Source: JABMRP01 sp964444795
GTDB lineage: Bacteria > Planctomycetota > Planctomycetia > Pirellulales > Thermoguttaceae
Reading direction: 5' to 3'
Assembly (NCBI GenBank): GCA_964444795.1
Contig: CAYUIQ010000051.1
Location: 1 to 40,284, forward strand
DNA: 40,284 bases
The notes under the pieces were generated by a model. The model did not search any database, was not told the DNA's origin, and worked only from the letters and a program-made list of their open reading frames with translations. Shown one piece after another: positions 14,774 to 24,121 of this stretch. Position numbers and translations under genes: made by a program. Each line of letters begins with the position of its first letter. Within the stretch, counting starts at the first letter, position 1.

Positions 14774-15562
14774 CTACGGGGGAGTAAATATATCCACCTG
14801 GGGCATGTCCGGAGTCGTCTCGGCATTGCCGCCGCTTCTCTTCTGTTCGCGGTGAACCAATTGGCTGTACATCTTCACTTCCACTCGAGCATTGCGGGTC
14901 GCCGCCAGGACGGGGTCGTCTCCGGTATAGGCGGGGTCGCTGTCGCCGGCCACTACCATACTGATGCGGTAAGGATCGATGCCCGAGTTGATGAGAAACT
15001 CTCTCACCTTGACGCACCGGTCGTAGGCCAAATCGTGGTGATTTCGGTAGGGCGAGTTGGGTTCCAGCGGGCGCGACGTCGTATGCCCGGCCACCTCGAT
15101 CTTCTGCGGTTTGCCGCGAATTTCATCGGCCGTCACTTCCAGTGCCTGCCGCCCGTCCGCGTCCAGTTCGCTTAATCCCTCCTTAAAGAAGACGTTTCCT
15201 CCGGTGGTCGGATCGGGAGCCTTTCGGATGGACTGGACCTGGGGGTTGTCGCCGACCGGCGCGCGAACTTTGTCGCCGCCGCGCATCGTATCCTGGCGAC
15301 GCGCACGCCCGAGGATGGCCAACTTGTTCACCGCCGAGTTGAGCGGCATCGCTTTGCCGGGGACCACGGAGGCGATGCTCGCGGTACTTCCGAATTGTCG
15401 ATGCAGTGCTTCGACGACCACGCTGAATTCTTCCTCTTTTAATTTGCTCATCGAAAAGAGCATGATAAAAAACGTCAGCAACAGCGACATCATGTCGCCG
15501 AAGGTGACGACCCATTCCGGGATACCGGCGCTTTCCTCTTCTTTATCTCGGTCCAGGGCCAT
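14774..15562 (-). CDS. motB: MotB, stator peptidoglycan-binding subunit
   Basis: MotB anchors the stator and carries the ion-binding aspartate. The ATG at 15562, four bases past the motA stop, gives a standard MotB N-terminus; a 16-residue longer frame lies inside motA. The plug/transmembrane segment at about 18-37 reads FGDMMSLLLTFFIMLFS, with the essential Asp at residue 23; its wording is closer to the PomB/Bacillus type than to E. coli MotB, which leaves the coupling ion open. Residues about 130-250 are an OmpA-like domain (IEVAGHTTSRPLEPN, then YDRCVKVREFLI and ATRNARVEV). Length 262 residues. Confidence 0.92.
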   Translation of the reverse strand: MALDRDKEEESAGIPEWVVTFGDMMSLLLTFFIMLFSMSKLKEEEFSVVVEALHRQFGSTASIASVVPGKAMPLNSAVNKLAILGRARRQDTMRGGDKVRAPVGDNPQVQSIRKAPDPTTGGNVFFKEGLSELDADGRQALEVTADEIRGKPQKIEVAGHTTSRPLEPNSPYRNHHDLAYDRCVKVREFLINSGIDPYRISMVVAGDSDPAYTGDDPVLAATRNARVEVKMYSQLVHREQKRSGGNAETTPDMPQVDIFTPP

Positions 15563-15566
15563 GAGA

Positions 15567-16340
15567 TCACGCTGCCTCCCGGCTGTCGGTTCGCAACTTG
15601 GGCGGCACAAACGTGCTCAGCTTCTGCTCGATGACCCGCGGGTTGTCTCCCGACTGGATCCCCATGATCCCCCGAACGATGATCTCCATCGCCACCAGTT
15701 CCTTCTTGTTAATAAAGCCTAGCTTCTCCGCAAAGGGGAGGCAGAACAAGTTGGCGACAACGGCTCCGTAGAGGGTGGTCAACAGGGCCACGGCCATGCC
15801 GCTGCCGATCGTCTCGGGCCTCATGTCGCCGAGCATGATAATGAGCCCCATGAGGGTTCCGATCATGCCGAATGCAGGGGCAAAACGGCCCATTTGGTCC
15901 AGCACACTCTTGCCGTCGCTATGGCGCGTGGCGACGGCGTCAATTTCCGTACGCATGATATCTTCGATAATTTCCGGCCGTGTGCCGTCGACGGCCATCT
16001 GGATTCCCAGCACCACAAACGGATCGCTGACCTCCTCCAGCCGGGTTTCCAGGGCCAGTAACCCGTCGCGCCGGGCCGTTTCGGCCAGGGAAACGATCTG
16101 CTCGATCAACTCGGGCACATTGGGGGGGGTGTTGAAAAAGACGTTCTTGACGATTCGTCCGAGATTCAGGAAGGCGCGGACGGGAAAGCAAATAAATAGG
16201 GCGGCAATCGAACCGCCGATCACGACCATGACCGATGGGGCGTCGAAAAAGGCGCTGAACGACGCCCCCGGCGCGATCATGATCGCGATGACCAACAGAG
16301 CACACCCCAGCGGGAGCCCGATGATGCTGGCTGTATCCAT
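15567..16340 (-). CDS. motA: MotA, stator ion-channel subunit
   Basis: MotA surrounds MotB in the stator and pushes on FliG. The 257 residues show four membrane helices (about 4-24, 33-53, 150-170, 183-203) and the large cytoplasmic loop. Within that loop ARRDGLLALETRLEE places Arg90 and Glu98 at the same positions as the charged residues known to contact FliG in E. coli MotA. DGTRPEIIEDIM, GRFAPAFGMIGTLMGLI and GSGMAVALLTTLYGAV are family signatures. The stator pair is embedded in the hook-export operon between flbD and fliL, an arrangement found outside the enterics. Confidence 0.94.
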   Translation of the reverse strand: MDTASIIGLPLGCALLVIAIMIAPGASFSAFFDAPSVMVVIGGSIAALFICFPVRAFLNLGRIVKNVFFNTPPNVPELIEQIVSLAETARRDGLLALETRLEEVSDPFVVLGIQMAVDGTRPEIIEDIMRTEIDAVATRHSDGKSVLDQMGRFAPAFGMIGTLMGLIIMLGDMRPETIGSGMAVALLTTLYGAVVANLFCLPFAEKLGFINKKELVAMEIIVRGIMGIQSGDNPRVIEQKLSTFVPPKLRTDSREAA

Positions 16341-16362
16341 GGAGTGAAAATACCTCGCGTGG

Positions 16363-16590
16363 CTAGGAAACCAAAGGGGCCGCTTCTTGCGGAACCGCCG
16401 GCGCCGGAATCAAGTGCTTGTTCCGCTGGTACGTGACGGCTCGCCGCAATACTTCGTCCATCGATTCGGCGACCACCATCCGATCGCCGGTGGTCAACGT
16501 AATAAACGTATCCGGCCGGGATTCGACGTAGCTGATCAGTTCGGCGTTGAGCACGAACACCTCTCCGCCCAGTCGCGTCAGTCTGATCAT
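16363..16590 (-). CDS. flbD: FlbD/SwrD-family flagellar protein
   Basis: This is the small FlbD-type (SwrD) protein that lies after flgE in many flagellar operons; SwrD is linked to motor power, but the biochemical role is unclear. The start at 16590 gives the canonical MIRLTRLGGEVFVLNAELI, followed by YVESRPDTFITLTTGDRMVVAESMDEV (in part). The protein is then 75 residues, normal for the family; an upstream Met at 16632 would add 14 unrelated residues. It precedes motA by 22 bases. This short family is distinct from the Caulobacter sigma-54 activator that is also named FlbD. Confidence 0.88.
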   Translation of the reverse strand: MIRLTRLGGEVFVLNAELISYVESRPDTFITLTTGDRMVVAESMDEVLRRAVTYQRNKHLIPAPAVPQEAAPLVS

Positions 16591-16656
16591 GCTCGGTTCC
16601 CGTCCAAATTCCATCAGCCAGAAAAACACCAAACCGCCCCGGGGCAGCCGGAAAGA

Positions 16657-19128
16657 CTACCGCCGCAGCGCCAATAGTTCGTCGAACATCTGTTGGGCCG
16701 TGGTAATGACCCGCGTATTTCCTCGATACATCGTCGATGCCAGGATCAAGTCGATGAGGTTTCCTCCGATATCCGTGTTGGACAACTCCAGCGCCCCGGC
16801 GATGATGTCGCCGATACCCTGTTCTCCGGGGTTACCCTGGATGGGCAATCCGGAGTTGACGCCGGTCGCGAAGAGGTTTTGTCCCCGTTGTTCGAGGCCG
16901 GCCGGGTTGGAAAACCGGGCCAGACGAATCTGGGCCAGGTCGCGCGTCATCCCGTTGCTGAACACGCCGCGAATTCGCCCGTCCTCGCCGATGATGAAGC
17001 TGGTCAGCACGCCCGGCGAAGAACCGTCCTGCCGGGAGACGGCCAGCGAACTGGTCTCGGTGGCCAGTCCGGATAGCTGGGAGAAGTCCAAATCGAACTC
17101 CAGCGGCGACGCGGAAGAGACGTTACGCCGGTCGATGGAAACCGTGTCTTCAGTAGCCGCAAGGAAGTTGCCCTCGCCATCGAAGGTAAGCAGACCGGTC
17201 CCCACGGCGATATCCACGCCGGCTTGCGGATCGTTGTCCGGCGAATCGGCGAACCAGCGATACGTCGTCGAGGTACTGTCTCGGGATTCCAGAATGGTGG
17301 TCAGACGCACTTGCAGCGGGATACCGAGCGAATCGTATGCCAGAAAGTCGGTCACCGCGCTTTCGCCGACGGCCGCCTGAGAAGACCCGAAAGGCAGGTT
17401 GATATTCTCTTGCCCCGTGGCCGTGTACAACTGTAGCCCGGACAGTCCGATCTCCAGCGAGTTGTCGACGCCGTTGTTGCCGACCAGTTGGATTCGCCCG
17501 TCGATGATCGAGCCGCCCGGGTTATCGCCCGCGCCGGCAACGCTGGGAGGAATCGGATTCAGGGGATCCGGCCCCGGGATACGGCGAATGCCCATTGCCT
17601 CTTCCATGAAGTTCAACATATCAAGAACCGTCGTTGTGTTGTCGACGGTAAGACTCTTGGTCTGCAGCGCGCGGCCGCCTTTTCGGCCGGTGAACTCGAG
17701 CGATCCCGTATCGGTGAATACGTTTTCGTACACGGCGCCGTCGCGTCGCAACAACTCCGTGAGCAGCGTACTGCTGGTTGCCCGCGGCCCGTCCAGGTCG
17801 ATCTCGGCGTTGCCGCTGATCGCCGCGTCGGTGGCCTTGTCGGTCCAGTTCAGGTTGGGAGTCGTCGAATCGAGGATTTCTCCGACGAAATGGAAACTGG
17901 CGTCGTCGTTGGACAGATTCCGGTAGATCCGGCGCACGGTGTACTGCCCGGAAGCATCGACCGGCAGGTCATCCAGCGTGACTCGGCCGTTGCTCACCGG
18001 CAACGGCCCGATCAGCGGAGCGGGCCGGCTCTCGGTTCCGAACCCGGGGCCGCCGGGTGAGTCGGCGAAGGTGATGTAGTAGCTGTAGTTGCCGGTCATT
18101 CGGGTTTCGTCGAGCGCGGCGCCGGTAGTGCCCCCGTCGTCGGTGAAGTTGGTCGCCGCGACGACGTCTTCTCCGGCGTAGTTGTAACTCGTGCCGCCGT
18201 CGGTCGATCGGTAAATACGGAAGTGCGTGAAGGTGCCGGGCGGCGCCGGCGGGATGTCGTCGATGTAGACGGTGTCTTCGTCGACCGCATCGCCACCGGC
18301 AATACTCCGCAGTGAAACGCCCGCCAGATCGATCACCGTCGACGGAATCCCCTCGGTACCGGTCGTCGACCCGAGCGCCCCGTTGGCATACACGATCTTG
18401 TAGTGGTATGTGTCTCCCGGGACCAGCGCATTGCCGGCGACTTGGCCCACGTGCGTCGTGGCTGGCGGTCCGACAAGGTTGGGCGGCGCCAACGACGCAA
18501 TCCCCGTCCCGGCCGGCGGTGCCGTCCAGTTGGAGTCCGAGAGGGTGTCGGTCCGAATGACCTCGGCGGCGGTGGATAGATCGCCGGTGGGCGACAGCGT
18601 CCCTTCCAGATAGACGTTTTCCGTCGGCTGTGCCACGGCCGCCGACCCGAGCGGGACATCGATCGGCACCAGAACGGTCGATTGGATCTGAAATCGGTCG
18701 TCGACCCCGTACCCCAACAAACGGTTGCCGTTGATGTTGACCAATTCGTTCTGGGCGTTGGTCTTGAAGATGCCGTTACGCGTGTAGAGTTGTTCGCCCT
18801 GGCTCCCTTCGACCATAAAGAACCCGTCGCCTTGAATGGCCAGATCGGAAGGGTTGGAACTAACTTCGATCGTACCCTGGCTGAAGTCGGGTGTGATTTC
18901 CGCCACCAGGGTTCCCAACCCGACTTGTCGCGGGTTGGTGCCACCGGAGCCGGTGGTCGGCTGCGACCCCAGGCTCTTGGTTTGCAGAAACTGCGTGGCA
19001 AACGACGCGGTCGACGACTTGAACCCCACCGTATTGGAGTTGGCCAAATTATTACCGACCACGTCGATCGTCGTCTCGGCCGCCGACAATCCGGTCAGCG
19101 CGGTACTCAATGCGGATGCCAGACCCAT
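16657..19128 (-). CDS. flgE: FlgE, flagellar hook protein with a duplicated inserted domain
   Basis: FlgE polymerises into the flexible hook. The 823 residues are about twice E. coli FlgE (402). The rod-like ends are conserved: N-terminal MGLASALSTALTGL with VVGNNLANSNTVGFK at about 23-37, and C-terminal LELSNTDIGGNLIDLILA with RVITTAQQMFDELL. Residues about 241-330 and 348-430 are two similar Fn3-like segments (YHYKIVYA / YSYYITFA; VYIDDIP / VTLDDLP; FRIYRS / RRIYRN; NFTD / NWTD), inserted in the surface-exposed part. A GGGA-rich ribosome site (AAAGGGGGA) precedes the start. flgD lies upstream, flbD downstream. Confidence 0.94.
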   Translation of the reverse strand: MGLASALSTALTGLSAAETTIDVVGNNLANSNTVGFKSSTASFATQFLQTKSLGSQPTTGSGGTNPRQVGLGTLVAEITPDFSQGTIEVSSNPSDLAIQGDGFFMVEGSQGEQLYTRNGIFKTNAQNELVNINGNRLLGYGVDDRFQIQSTVLVPIDVPLGSAAVAQPTENVYLEGTLSPTGDLSTAAEVIRTDTLSDSNWTAPPAGTGIASLAPPNLVGPPATTHVGQVAGNALVPGDTYHYKIVYANGALGSTTGTEGIPSTVIDLAGVSLRSIAGGDAVDEDTVYIDDIPPAPPGTFTHFRIYRSTDGGTSYNYAGEDVVAATNFTDDGGTTGAALDETRMTGNYSYYITFADSPGGPGFGTESRPAPLIGPLPVSNGRVTLDDLPVDASGQYTVRRIYRNLSNDDASFHFVGEILDSTTPNLNWTDKATDAAISGNAEIDLDGPRATSSTLLTELLRRDGAVYENVFTDTGSLEFTGRKGGRALQTKSLTVDNTTTVLDMLNFMEEAMGIRRIPGPDPLNPIPPSVAGAGDNPGGSIIDGRIQLVGNNGVDNSLEIGLSGLQLYTATGQENINLPFGSSQAAVGESAVTDFLAYDSLGIPLQVRLTTILESRDSTSTTYRWFADSPDNDPQAGVDIAVGTGLLTFDGEGNFLAATEDTVSIDRRNVSSASPLEFDLDFSQLSGLATETSSLAVSRQDGSSPGVLTSFIIGEDGRIRGVFSNGMTRDLAQIRLARFSNPAGLEQRGQNLFATGVNSGLPIQGNPGEQGIGDIIAGALELSNTDIGGNLIDLILASTMYRGNTRVITTAQQMFDELLALRR

Positions 19129-19298
19129 GACTTATATCCCCCTTTTCACGGGTTTCGGTAAAACAAAATCGCCGGGCCGTTGGGCCGGCCGGACGCAGCA
19201 CGCAGGACGCAGGTTTCGTTTCCACATGATCGCTTTCCTCGGGTATTTCATTTCCCCACGACAACCTCTCGCTGAGGTGTCCCCGGAGTGTCGTTTTT

Positions 19299-19781
19299 CT
19301 ATGGGGCCGCTTCCGCGGTCGGGTCGTCCGCGTTCAGGCCGTCCTCGCTCTGGCCGTCTTCGGGCGGTTCGCTGAGAATCTCCGTCACGTTCTTCAACGC
19401 GATCTGGCTCTGCCCAATGTGAAGCGTCGGCGTGCCGTCGCTGATCGAAACACGGTCGACCTTGCCGACGACGTAACTGTCGTCCTCGGCCAGCCCCCGG
19501 ATGACCTGCCCCAACATACTTCCCGCGGCGGTCAGATTCTGACCCAGGGTGACCGAAGCCAGAGATTCGTTCAGCTTCTTGTTCGACTCGATTTCCTGAA
19601 TCTGGCTGACCTGCTGGAGGATTTGGGCGTTGTCCATCGGGTTGAGCGGATCCTGGTTCTGCAACTCGGCGATCATCATGGCAAGGAACTCCTGTAGATC
19701 GACGTCGCCAAACGCGTCGGTCCCGTTGGTGTTCTGCTGGCCTTGCTGCCCGACGACACCGCTGATTCCTGCTGACGCCAT
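19299..19781 (-). CDS. flgD: FlgD, hook-capping protein
   Basis: FlgD caps the growing hook and is later discarded. The start at 19781 (MASAGISGVVG) has AAGGAAG about 10 bases upstream; a 12-residue longer frame is less likely. The conserved N-terminal region is clear: FLAMMIAELQNQDPLNPMDNAQILQQVSQIQ (in part) at about 32-60. The protein is only 160 residues because the large Ig-like cap domain of enteric FlgD (about 230 residues) is reduced to a short segment (about 95-140) and an acidic tail. Position before flgE and after fliK is standard. Confidence 0.92.
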   Translation of the reverse strand: MASAGISGVVGQQGQQNTNGTDAFGDVDLQEFLAMMIAELQNQDPLNPMDNAQILQQVSQIQEIESNKKLNESLASVTLGQNLTAAGSMLGQVIRGLAEDDSYVVGKVDRVSISDGTPTLHIGQSQIALKNVTEILSEPPEDGQSEDGLNADDPTAEAAP

Positions 19782-19844
19782 GATTGGGCTTCCTTTCGTT
19801 TCTCGTTTCGGACGCAATGTTTCTCGCTCGTGTCGTCGCCTTGC

Positions 19845-21503
19845 CTAGACGACGACGTTCAATTGACTTCCGTCGCCGCGGGCGGTTGTCGCGCCGTTGG
19901 CCGTTGTTTCCTCGTCGTCGCTTGCCGGAGCATCGCCCCGTGACGCCTGTTGCCCCTGGGCTTGCTGCTGGGGCCTCTGTTGCGTGGATTGCTCGGGAAG
20001 ACCGCCGGGCGATCGGCCCATTAAGTCGACTTCAAACTGCTCGATCTTGATGTCCTGTTGGGCCAGACGGTCGCGTAGCGCCGGTAGTTGATCCAGCAGG
20101 AGGCTTCTCGCCATCGGCGTTTCGGCTTCCAAGCGAGCCGTCATCATGCCATTGCGAACGGTTACCTCCATGCGCAGCGACCCCAATTCCGGCGGGCTCA
20201 GCCGCAACCGCACCGGACCGCCACGACTACCCAACGCCCGAAAGGCGCGCGCCACCCGGCGAACAAACCGCGCCGGATCGACCTCCCCCTCCGGCATCGA
20301 ACCCTGAGACTGCGTCGTTTGCCCGGCTTTCCGTTCCGCGGTCGCCCCCAAACGGCCAAGCAACGCGGCGGAGTTGTCCGCCGTCGACCCGCCGGCCGGG
20401 CTGGCCTCCGCGTGACCGTCACCGTTCGGGTTGGGCAAGTCGGCCGGTGTCTGGAGTGTTTCCGGCGGCGGCGCGGGCATCGCCCGAGAGGCCGGGTTCG
20501 GCTGCGCGGAAGACGGCGACTGGCTCTTACTGGTCGGCTTCGTGGCCGACTCGCCCCCTTCTTTGTCGCGACGTTTTGTTCGTTGTCGATCACCCTTGAG
20601 TTCCGTCACCGTTGACTCGGCAGACGACGCTTCGCTCGCCACGGGGTGACCCCGCAACGTCTCAGCATCCGTACCGGCGGATTGCGACGACGCTTCGCCG
20701 GACGAGACGCCAGCCTCCGGGGTCACCGCGCCACCCGACACTTTGGCTTCCATGGTCGCGGGCTTCCCGTCTTCCTCGGCCGCCTCTTGCACCGCGACGG
20801 GCGGGGCCACGGTCGGACGCTCCGGCCCATCCGTTACTTCGCTTCGCGGCACGACGTCAGTCGCCTCGCGGGCGGCCGTATTCCGCTTGCCGTTTTCTCC
20901 GGAGGTTCCGTATATTTTCGGTGCATCGCCGGCATCCTCACCCTGCCCGGCGGTTAGTGCATCGCCGGCATCCTCACCCTGCCCGGTGGTTAGCGCCTCG
21001 CCCGATTCCTCCGACGAACCGAGCGTCTCCATGCCGCCGGCTGCCTGGCCGTTGGCTTTGGCGGACTCGTGCTGCCCGTTGACGTCGGCCTCGGATTCCG
21101 TTTCCGTTTCCGTTTCATCCGGCCGATCGGAGTCGGACGAGTCGGCGGCGTCCTTCTCCTGGTCGACGACCGGGGGCGTTTCGTCGTCGACAGAGGTGTC
21201 GCGGTCGTCGTCACTCGCATCGCGCGACTCTTCGGCGGACGTTTTCGGGGGGTTGTCGGCCGGCTCTTCGGGCGCGGGTCGTGGGGATTCCGGCGGCGCG
21301 GACGGCCGTGTTGGGATAGGCTCGCGGGTATCGTCGGCGGCTCCGGCGGTGGACGTCGCGCGACCGGGCACGTCTTGCGCTCGCAGCAGATGATCGCCGA
21401 AAAGCTGCGCCCCGGCCGGATCCAATTCCAGCAACGCCACCCGGGCGTCGGGCATTTCGAGCGTTCTTGGCCCGCCGGGCGAATTGGTTGGAATGTGTGA
21501 CAT
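19845..21503 (-). CDS. fliK: FliK, hook-length control protein
   Basis: FliK measures hook length and triggers the FlhB export switch. The call rests on the C-terminal domain at about residues 432-496 (RLRLSPPELGSLRMEV, then MARSLLLDQLPALRDRLAQQ and IEQFEVDL), the typical FliK core, and on position between the MotE-like gene and flgD. The first about 400 residues are low-complexity and rich in Glu, Asp, Ser, Pro and Thr, as expected for the ruler part, and include a 12-residue tandem duplication. A Gln-rich stretch follows the core. Length is 552 residues. Confidence 0.9.
   Translation of the reverse strand: MSHIPTNSPGGPRTLEMPDARVALLELDPAGAQLFGDHLLRAQDVPGRATSTAGAADDTREPIPTRPSAPPESPRPAPEEPADNPPKTSAEESRDASDDDRDTSVDDETPPVVDQEKDAADSSDSDRPDETETETESEADVNGQHESAKANGQAAGGMETLGSSEESGEALTTGQGEDAGDALTAGQGEDAGDAPKIYGTSGENGKRNTAAREATDVVPRSEVTDGPERPTVAPPVAVQEAAEEDGKPATMEAKVSGGAVTPEAGVSSGEASSQSAGTDAETLRGHPVASEASSAESTVTELKGDRQRTKRRDKEGGESATKPTSKSQSPSSAQPNPASRAMPAPPPETLQTPADLPNPNGDGHAEASPAGGSTADNSAALLGRLGATAERKAGQTTQSQGSMPEGEVDPARFVRRVARAFRALGSRGGPVRLRLSPPELGSLRMEVTVRNGMMTARLEAETPMARSLLLDQLPALRDRLAQQDIKIEQFEVDLMGRSPGGLPEQSTQQRPQQQAQGQQASRGDAPASDDEETTANGATTARGDGSQLNVVV
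20922..20993. repeat. 36-bp tandem duplication inside fliK
   Basis: Two adjacent 36-base units (20922-20957 and 20958-20993) differ by few bases and encode consecutive 12-residue copies of LTxGQGEDAGDA. The unit keeps the reading frame. It lies in the low-complexity ruler region. Confidence 0.8.
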
Positions 21504-21515
21504 GGGAAACTTCTC

Positions 21516-22229
21516 TCAGGGTCTCGGGGCGGGCGGCACGGGGCCCGGACCGGGTCGTTCGAGTTCCTCGCGAGCCGCTTCGGCCAGTTGCGTATCCGGG
21601 CTGCCATCGCGAATCAGACGGAGCACTTTTCCGATCTCCTCGGCTTCCTCGCTCGTCTTGAACTCTCCGATGATCCGTGTCCGTTTGGTGTTGCTCATCG
21701 AGGCCAACTGGACGACCACTTTGTCGATTTCACCGTCGCGGATCATTTGCAGCAGCAGATCCTTGGCTTGCTTGGACTTGAGTCCTTCGAGGATGGACCG
21801 CAATTCCGCTTCACCCTGCGCGCTGGCATTTTCCACCCTGGCTGTCAGTGTGGCGTCGAAGTCACGCTTCGTTTTCGCCAACTGCTGCCGTTTCTCGGCC
21901 AACTGAATTCGTTCGAAGCGAAGCTGCTTGAGGTCGTTGCGCATGGCCTGGGTTTGCAGCTCGAGGGTGCGCCACTTCTCGGCTCGCTTCTGGAGGATCT
22001 GATCGAACGAGACCTGCTCGGCGGAGACCAGATCCTTTTCGCCCTGGGCCTCCTCGTAGAGGGCGAACAAGTCGGTTCCGCGGAGCAGGGCGGTCGCCTG
22101 GACCACCTGCTCGCGCTGGGGCTTCCAACTCAACCAGACGTAGGCCACCATGATAACCTGGGCGATGACCGTGCCCACGCAGAACCAGATCACCAGCCCG
22201 GCTCCGGATCGAAGTAACTTCCCGATCAT
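21516..22229 (-). CDS. MotE-like coiled-coil membrane protein
   Basis: The 237 residues start with one membrane helix (about 11-33, GLVIWFCVGTVIAQVIMVAYVWL), continue as a long coiled coil (about 75-150) and end with an MgtE-N-like helical segment (about 150-210: LRSILEGLKSKQAKDLLLQM). This is the layout of MotE/YlxF, a protein encoded between fliJ and fliK in many flagellar clusters and reported to interact with the stator or export parts. Its start overlaps the fliJ stop by four bases. The family assignment is from layout and position more than from strong motifs, so no symbol is given. Confidence 0.7.
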   Translation of the reverse strand: MIGKLLRSGAGLVIWFCVGTVIAQVIMVAYVWLSWKPQREQVVQATALLRGTDLFALYEEAQGEKDLVSAEQVSFDQILQKRAEKWRTLELQTQAMRNDLKQLRFERIQLAEKRQQLAKTKRDFDATLTARVENASAQGEAELRSILEGLKSKQAKDLLLQMIRDGEIDKVVVQLASMSNTKRTRIIGEFKTSEEAEEIGKVLRLIRDGSPDTQLAEAAREELERPGPGPVPPAPRP

Positions 22230-22678
22230 TGCACCGCCTCCCGAGCGACCCGCTGCTGGGCCACTTCATCAAGCCGCTTGGTCTCGCGGCGTCCTTCTTC
22301 CTCTCGATGCCGCCGCAATTGTTTCTCCCGAAGTTTTTCCAACACGCGGACGTCACGGTCGGCCTCGACCAGCGCCAAGCGTCGTCGTTCGATTTCGGTG
22401 GCCAGCATGTCGATCTGTTCGCGGAGTTGTTGTCGTTGGGATCGCAATACGACCTCGTATCGTTGGGCGGCCAGCAGCCGGTCGACGTCGACCGATCCGG
22501 TCCCGCCCGCGCGGCGATACTCATCGTTCAATTGCCGCAAGTCCTGATTCAAGTCTTCGGCCCGCTGCTTGAGTTGACTTTCCGCGTCGTAGGCCTCGGC
22601 CAGTTGGCCGCGTCGCTGATCGCGTACCTGCTGGCGAATCCGCATTAACGTGGCGAGTCGGAATTTGAACTTCCCCAT
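22226..22678 (-). CDS. fliJ: FliJ, export ATPase stalk protein
   Basis: FliJ is the coiled-coil stalk that enters the FliI hexamer and links it to FlhA. The 150-residue protein is almost entirely charged helix, with the FliJ-type opening KFKFRLATLMRIRQQVRDQRR and the later EKLREKQLRRHREEEGRRE (quoted in part). Sequence conservation of FliJ is always low, so the assignment leans on length, helix content and its place directly after fliI. Confidence 0.85.
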   Translation of the reverse strand: MGKFKFRLATLMRIRQQVRDQRRGQLAEAYDAESQLKQRAEDLNQDLRQLNDEYRRAGGTGSVDVDRLLAAQRYEVVLRSQRQQLREQIDMLATEIERRRLALVEADRDVRVLEKLREKQLRRHREEEGRRETKRLDEVAQQRVAREAVQ

Positions 22679-22719
22679 GGCATCTTACGGTTGGGTCACA
22701 CGTGGAGTTTATGTTTCGG

Positions 22720-24105
22720 TCAAGCGGTTGGTGGTTTTCCGGTTTGCCCGGTGGAAGCCGTTGGCTCGGCGGCCGGCCCCTTCCGGGCGCTTTGCAGGCG
22801 AGCGACGATCTGCCGCCCCAGTTGCATCAGGCCGTCTCGGGAGTTGTCGATGTTCGAGGGCTCTTCCACCCGCTGACGCAAGTAGTCGGCGATCGGTTCC
22901 TGCAGTTCCACGGCCGCGTCGACCCTGGGGTTGCTCCCCGAGCGGTACGCGCCGATCGAGATGAGGTCTTCGTGATCGCGATACGCCGCCAGCAACCCCC
23001 GCAACGCGAAGGCGGCCGCCCGATGTTCCTCCGACGTGATGCTCGGCATCAGCCGGCTGAGGCTCTCCAGAACGTCGATCGCCGGGTAGTGTCCCTTGGT
23101 GGCCAGTGAGCGGGAGAGCCACACGTGTCCGTCGAGCAGTCCCCGAACGGCATCGCTGATCGGCTCGTTCGGATCGTCGGCTTCGACCAACACGGCATAG
23201 AAAGCGGTGATGCTCCCCTGAGGACTGCGTCCGGCACGTTCGACAAGCTTGGGCAACATGGCAAACACCGAGGGCGGAAATCCCCGCGTCGTGGGTGGCT
23301 CGCCGGCGGCCAACCCGATCTCGCGCTGGGCCAGCGCGAACCGTGTCAGCGAGTCCATCAGCAGGAGCACGTCTTTGCCCTGATCGCGAAAATACTCGGC
23401 CACCGCGGTGGCCGTCGACGGGGCATGGACACGAACCAGGGCCGGCTCGTTGCTCGTGGCCACCACGACCACGCTCTTAGCCAGCCCTTCGGGCCCCAGA
23501 TCGCGCTGGATAAACTCATTGACCTCACGCCCGCGTTCGCCGATCAGGCCGATGACGATGACATCGGCCGCCGTGTATCGGGCCATCATGCCCAGAGTGA
23601 CGCTCTTCCCCACTCCCGAGCCGGCGAAGATACCCAACCGCTGTCCCTTGCCGGCGGTCAGCATCCCGTCGATTGCCCGAACGCCGGTGGAAAGCGGCTG
23701 GTCGATGGGCGGGCGGTGACAGGGATGCGGCGGCTTTCGGGTAAATCCGGTACGATGGGGTAACGCGGGCTGCGGTTTTCCGTCGATTGCCCGGCCATGC
23801 GCGTCGATCACCCGACCCAACAATTCCTCGCCCACGCGAAGCCATCGCTTGGAATGGACCAGCCGGACACGATTGCCGCGGCGCACGCCGGCCAGTTCGC
23901 CAAACGGGTAGAGTACCGTCAGGCCGTCGCGAAAACCGATCACCTCGGCCGAGAGGGGCGACTCGGCATGACGCTCGATTTCCGCCAGCGCACCGACCGG
24001 CGCCGGAAAGTCGGCGGCCGACGCGGTCATGCCGACCATCGCCGCCACGCTGCCGGTGATCGCCGTGGGTATCACGGTTTCGAGTTGTTGGCCAATATCC
24101 ATCAT
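22720..24105 (-). CDS. fliI: FliI, flagellar export ATPase
   Basis: FliI is the hexameric ATPase, related to the F1 beta subunit, that readies substrates for the export gate. The 461 residues carry Walker A at about 161-168 (AGSGVGKS), GERGREVNEF, the Walker B region DVLLLMDSLTRFALAQREI, and the ATPase signature PSVFAMLPKLVERAGR; all key residues are present. The start (MMDIGQQLE) follows fliH after 52 bases that include a heptamer-type tract. The C-terminus ends normally, 41 bases before fliJ. Confidence 0.97.
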   Translation of the reverse strand: MMDIGQQLETVIPTAITGSVAAMVGMTASAADFPAPVGALAEIERHAESPLSAEVIGFRDGLTVLYPFGELAGVRRGNRVRLVHSKRWLRVGEELLGRVIDAHGRAIDGKPQPALPHRTGFTRKPPHPCHRPPIDQPLSTGVRAIDGMLTAGKGQRLGIFAGSGVGKSVTLGMMARYTAADVIVIGLIGERGREVNEFIQRDLGPEGLAKSVVVVATSNEPALVRVHAPSTATAVAEYFRDQGKDVLLLMDSLTRFALAQREIGLAAGEPPTTRGFPPSVFAMLPKLVERAGRSPQGSITAFYAVLVEADDPNEPISDAVRGLLDGHVWLSRSLATKGHYPAIDVLESLSRLMPSITSEEHRAAAFALRGLLAAYRDHEDLISIGAYRSGSNPRVDAAVELQEPIADYLRQRVEEPSNIDNSRDGLMQLGRQIVARLQSARKGPAAEPTASTGQTGKPPTA

Positions 24106-24121
24106 ACGAGGTGCTCAGTAG

